Shown here in pieces: positions 5,396 to 6,364 of a stretch of 6,364 nt of DNA (positions are counted from its first letter, which is position 1; the number at the start of each line of letters is the position of its first letter). A model generated the notes under the pieces. It was not told the origin of the DNA. It made no database searches and was given only the letters and a program-made list of their open reading frames with translations. Origin of the DNA: CALNYS01 sp964639935 (GTDB lineage: Bacteria > Planctomycetota > Phycisphaerae > Phycisphaerales > UBA1924). The position numbers and the translations under genes are program-made. The stretch lies in NCBI GenBank assembly GCA_964639935.1, contig CAZXGT010000117.1, forward strand, positions 1-6,364. The letters run 5' to 3'.

Positions 5396-6364
5396 GAAAC
5401 CAGACCGCCGCCCCACGCTCATCACGGTGAGGGACGGCCAGCGCGAGCTCGTCTGCGCCTGCTGCGATCGGGCGCGACGCGCGGGCGCGCGCTCGGGGCT
5501 CCCGCTCGCTCAGGCGCGGGCGCTCGTTCCCGGGGGGAACGTCCGCGTCGAGCCGCGCGACGCCCGCCGGGAGCGGTCCGCGCTGCGGGCCCTGGCGAAC
5601 TGGGCCACGCGCTTCTCACCCGTGGTCGCGATGGATGAGCCCGGCGGGCTGCGCCTGAACGTCACGGGCTGCGCGCACCTTTTCGGCGGGGAATCCCGGA
5701 TGATCCGCGCCGTCGAAGAGCAACTCAAGCGCCTCGGCGTGGGCGCCCGGGCGGCGATCGCGCCGACCTACGGGGGCGCGTGGGGCGTCGCGCGCTTCGC
5801 GCCCGCTGGCCGGCGGATCGTCGTGCAACGCGAGCTGCGCGACGCCCTCGCGGACCTGCCCGTGGGCGCGCTGCGTTTGAACCGTCGGCTCGTCGCCGAC
5901 CTTCGCGCGCTCGGGATCGAGCGCGTCGCGCACCTGCTCGAGCTCCCGCGCTCCGCGCTCGCCGCCCGCTTCGGGAGCGATCTCTCGCGGCGGCTCGATC
6001 AGGCGCTGGGCGAGGCGTTCGAACCGATCGACCCGGTGCGCCCCGTCCCGCCGCTCTCGCTCGAGCGGCTCTTCCAGGGGCCGACCACGCGGACCGAGGC
6101 GATCGAGCTCGCCGCGCGCGAGCTCCTCCAAAGAGGGTGCGATTCGCTTCTGCGCCGCGAGGCCGGCGCCCAGCGGTGGACGCTCGAGCTGCGCCGATCG
6201 GACCTCCCCCCCGAGCGGATCGAGATCCGCGTGAGCCGCCCGCTGCGCGATCCGGCGCGAATCTGGGCGCTCGCGGCGCCCAAGCTCGAGCGGGCGCACC
6301 TCGGCTTCGGCGTCGAGGGGCTTCGCCTGCGGCTCGACGCGATCGGGCGAATCCGTCACGAGCA
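5319..6364 (+). CDS. imuB: ImuB, Y-family polymerase-like mutasome hub (partial, 3' end outside window)
   Basis: ImuB is a catalytically dead Y-family polymerase homologue that links DnaE2, ImuA and the beta clamp at stalled forks. The frame is open from 5319 to the edge (348 codons plus two bases). Landmarks: SVWLPTWTID (2-11), RRAGARSGLPLAQARALVP (53-71), NWATRFSPVVAMD (94-106), LNVTGCAHLFGGE (113-125), the HhH-like RLVADLRALGIERVAHLLELPRSALAARFG (190-219) and the little-finger start near LERLFQGPTTRTEAIELAAREL (248-269). The first metal Asp of active Y-family enzymes is absent (SVWLPTW in place of D-x-D-x-F-F). Asp106-Glu107 sit near the SIDE position. It is in a different frame from imuA and overlaps it. 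A second in-frame ATG at 5283 would give 12 more residues and would include the Arg-x-x before SVWLP seen in relatives; neither start has a strong ribosome site. The beta-clamp motif would be beyond the window. Confidence 0.9.
   Translation, partial: MSVWLPTWTIDVHNRRTRRSAHGSREKPDRRPTLITVRDGQRELVCACCDRARRAGARSGLPLAQARALVPGGNVRVEPRDARRERSALRALANWATRFSPVVAMDEPGGLRLNVTGCAHLFGGESRMIRAVEEQLKRLGVGARAAIAPTYGGAWGVARFAPAGRRIVVQRELRDALADLPVGALRLNRRLVADLRALGIERVAHLLELPRSALAARFGSDLSRRLDQALGEAFEPIDPVRPVPPLSLERLFQGPTTRTEAIELAARELLQRGCDSLLRREAGAQRWTLELRRSDLPPERIEIRVSRPLRDPARIWALAAPKLERAHLGFGVEGLRLRLDAIGRIRHE
5339..5357 (+). repeat. 19-base inverted repeat in the imuA/imuB overlap
   Basis: GTGGACG (5339-5345) and CGTCCAC (5351-5357) are perfect 7-base complements around ATCGA. 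The repeat lies in the stretch coding for both proteins, 18 bases after the imuB ATG. In RNA it would form a hairpin within the early imuB codons. It may be chance or affect translational coupling. Confidence 0.35.

Noticed and set aside
4511..5425. Long minus-strand open frame across imuA
   Set aside because: No recognisable motif, Arg/Pro-rich. The plus strand carries imuA motifs throughout.
5616..6359. Minus-strand open frame across imuB
   Set aside because: Charged low-complexity translation, while the opposite frame reads a clean ImuB from 5319 to the edge.

Overview
The window is a very GC-rich bacterial segment with tightly packed, mostly ordinary genes. Two things suggest a planctomycete, probably of the Phycisphaerae type. 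The window opens with the last codons of a secreted protein carrying a dockerin-like EF-hand tail (GDGVVNAADL...SWG), which is typical of that group. It also carries a one-protein FHA-GAF-PP2C phosphatase and an imuA-imuB mutasome pair. This placement is an inference from protein style, not from a marker gene.

Layout, left to right. (1) 1-66: 3' end of the dockerin-tailed protein, followed by a structured GC-rich gap with two RNA-hairpin candidates. (2) 243-644 (+): a small XRE/Cro-like helix-turn-helix protein. It converges on (3) 692-1090 (-), a DUF779 protein, and a bulged 11-bp hairpin lies between the two stop codons. (4) 1147-2670 (-): an AldB/ExaC-type NAD(P)+ aldehyde dehydrogenase with intact catalytic residues, directly upstream of DUF779 and very likely co-transcribed with it. 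(5) 2836-4437 (+): a 533-residue FHA-GAF-PP2C (SpoIIE/RsbU-type) phosphatase, transcribed divergently from the dehydrogenase. (6) 4616-5395 (+): imuA, and (7) 5319 to the right edge (+): imuB, the first two genes of an ImuA-ImuB-(DnaE2) mutagenic translesion-synthesis cassette. They overlap by at least 77 bases, and imuB is cut by the window edge.

Functionally there are three independent modules: aldehyde oxidation (ALDH plus DUF779), phosphoprotein signalling (FHA-GAF-phosphatase), and DNA-damage-induced mutagenesis (ImuA/ImuB, with DnaE2 expected downstream of the window). I see no mobile element, CRISPR array, tRNA or rRNA. I do not see a clearly new system. The most notable non-coding signal is the AT-richer stretch in front of imuA (about 4541-4615). 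It holds a GAAC-N7-GTTC dyad overlapping a plausible -35 element, and a -10-like TACCCT placed so that the imuA message could be leaderless. This may be an SOS operator of a type not standard for the well-studied phyla.
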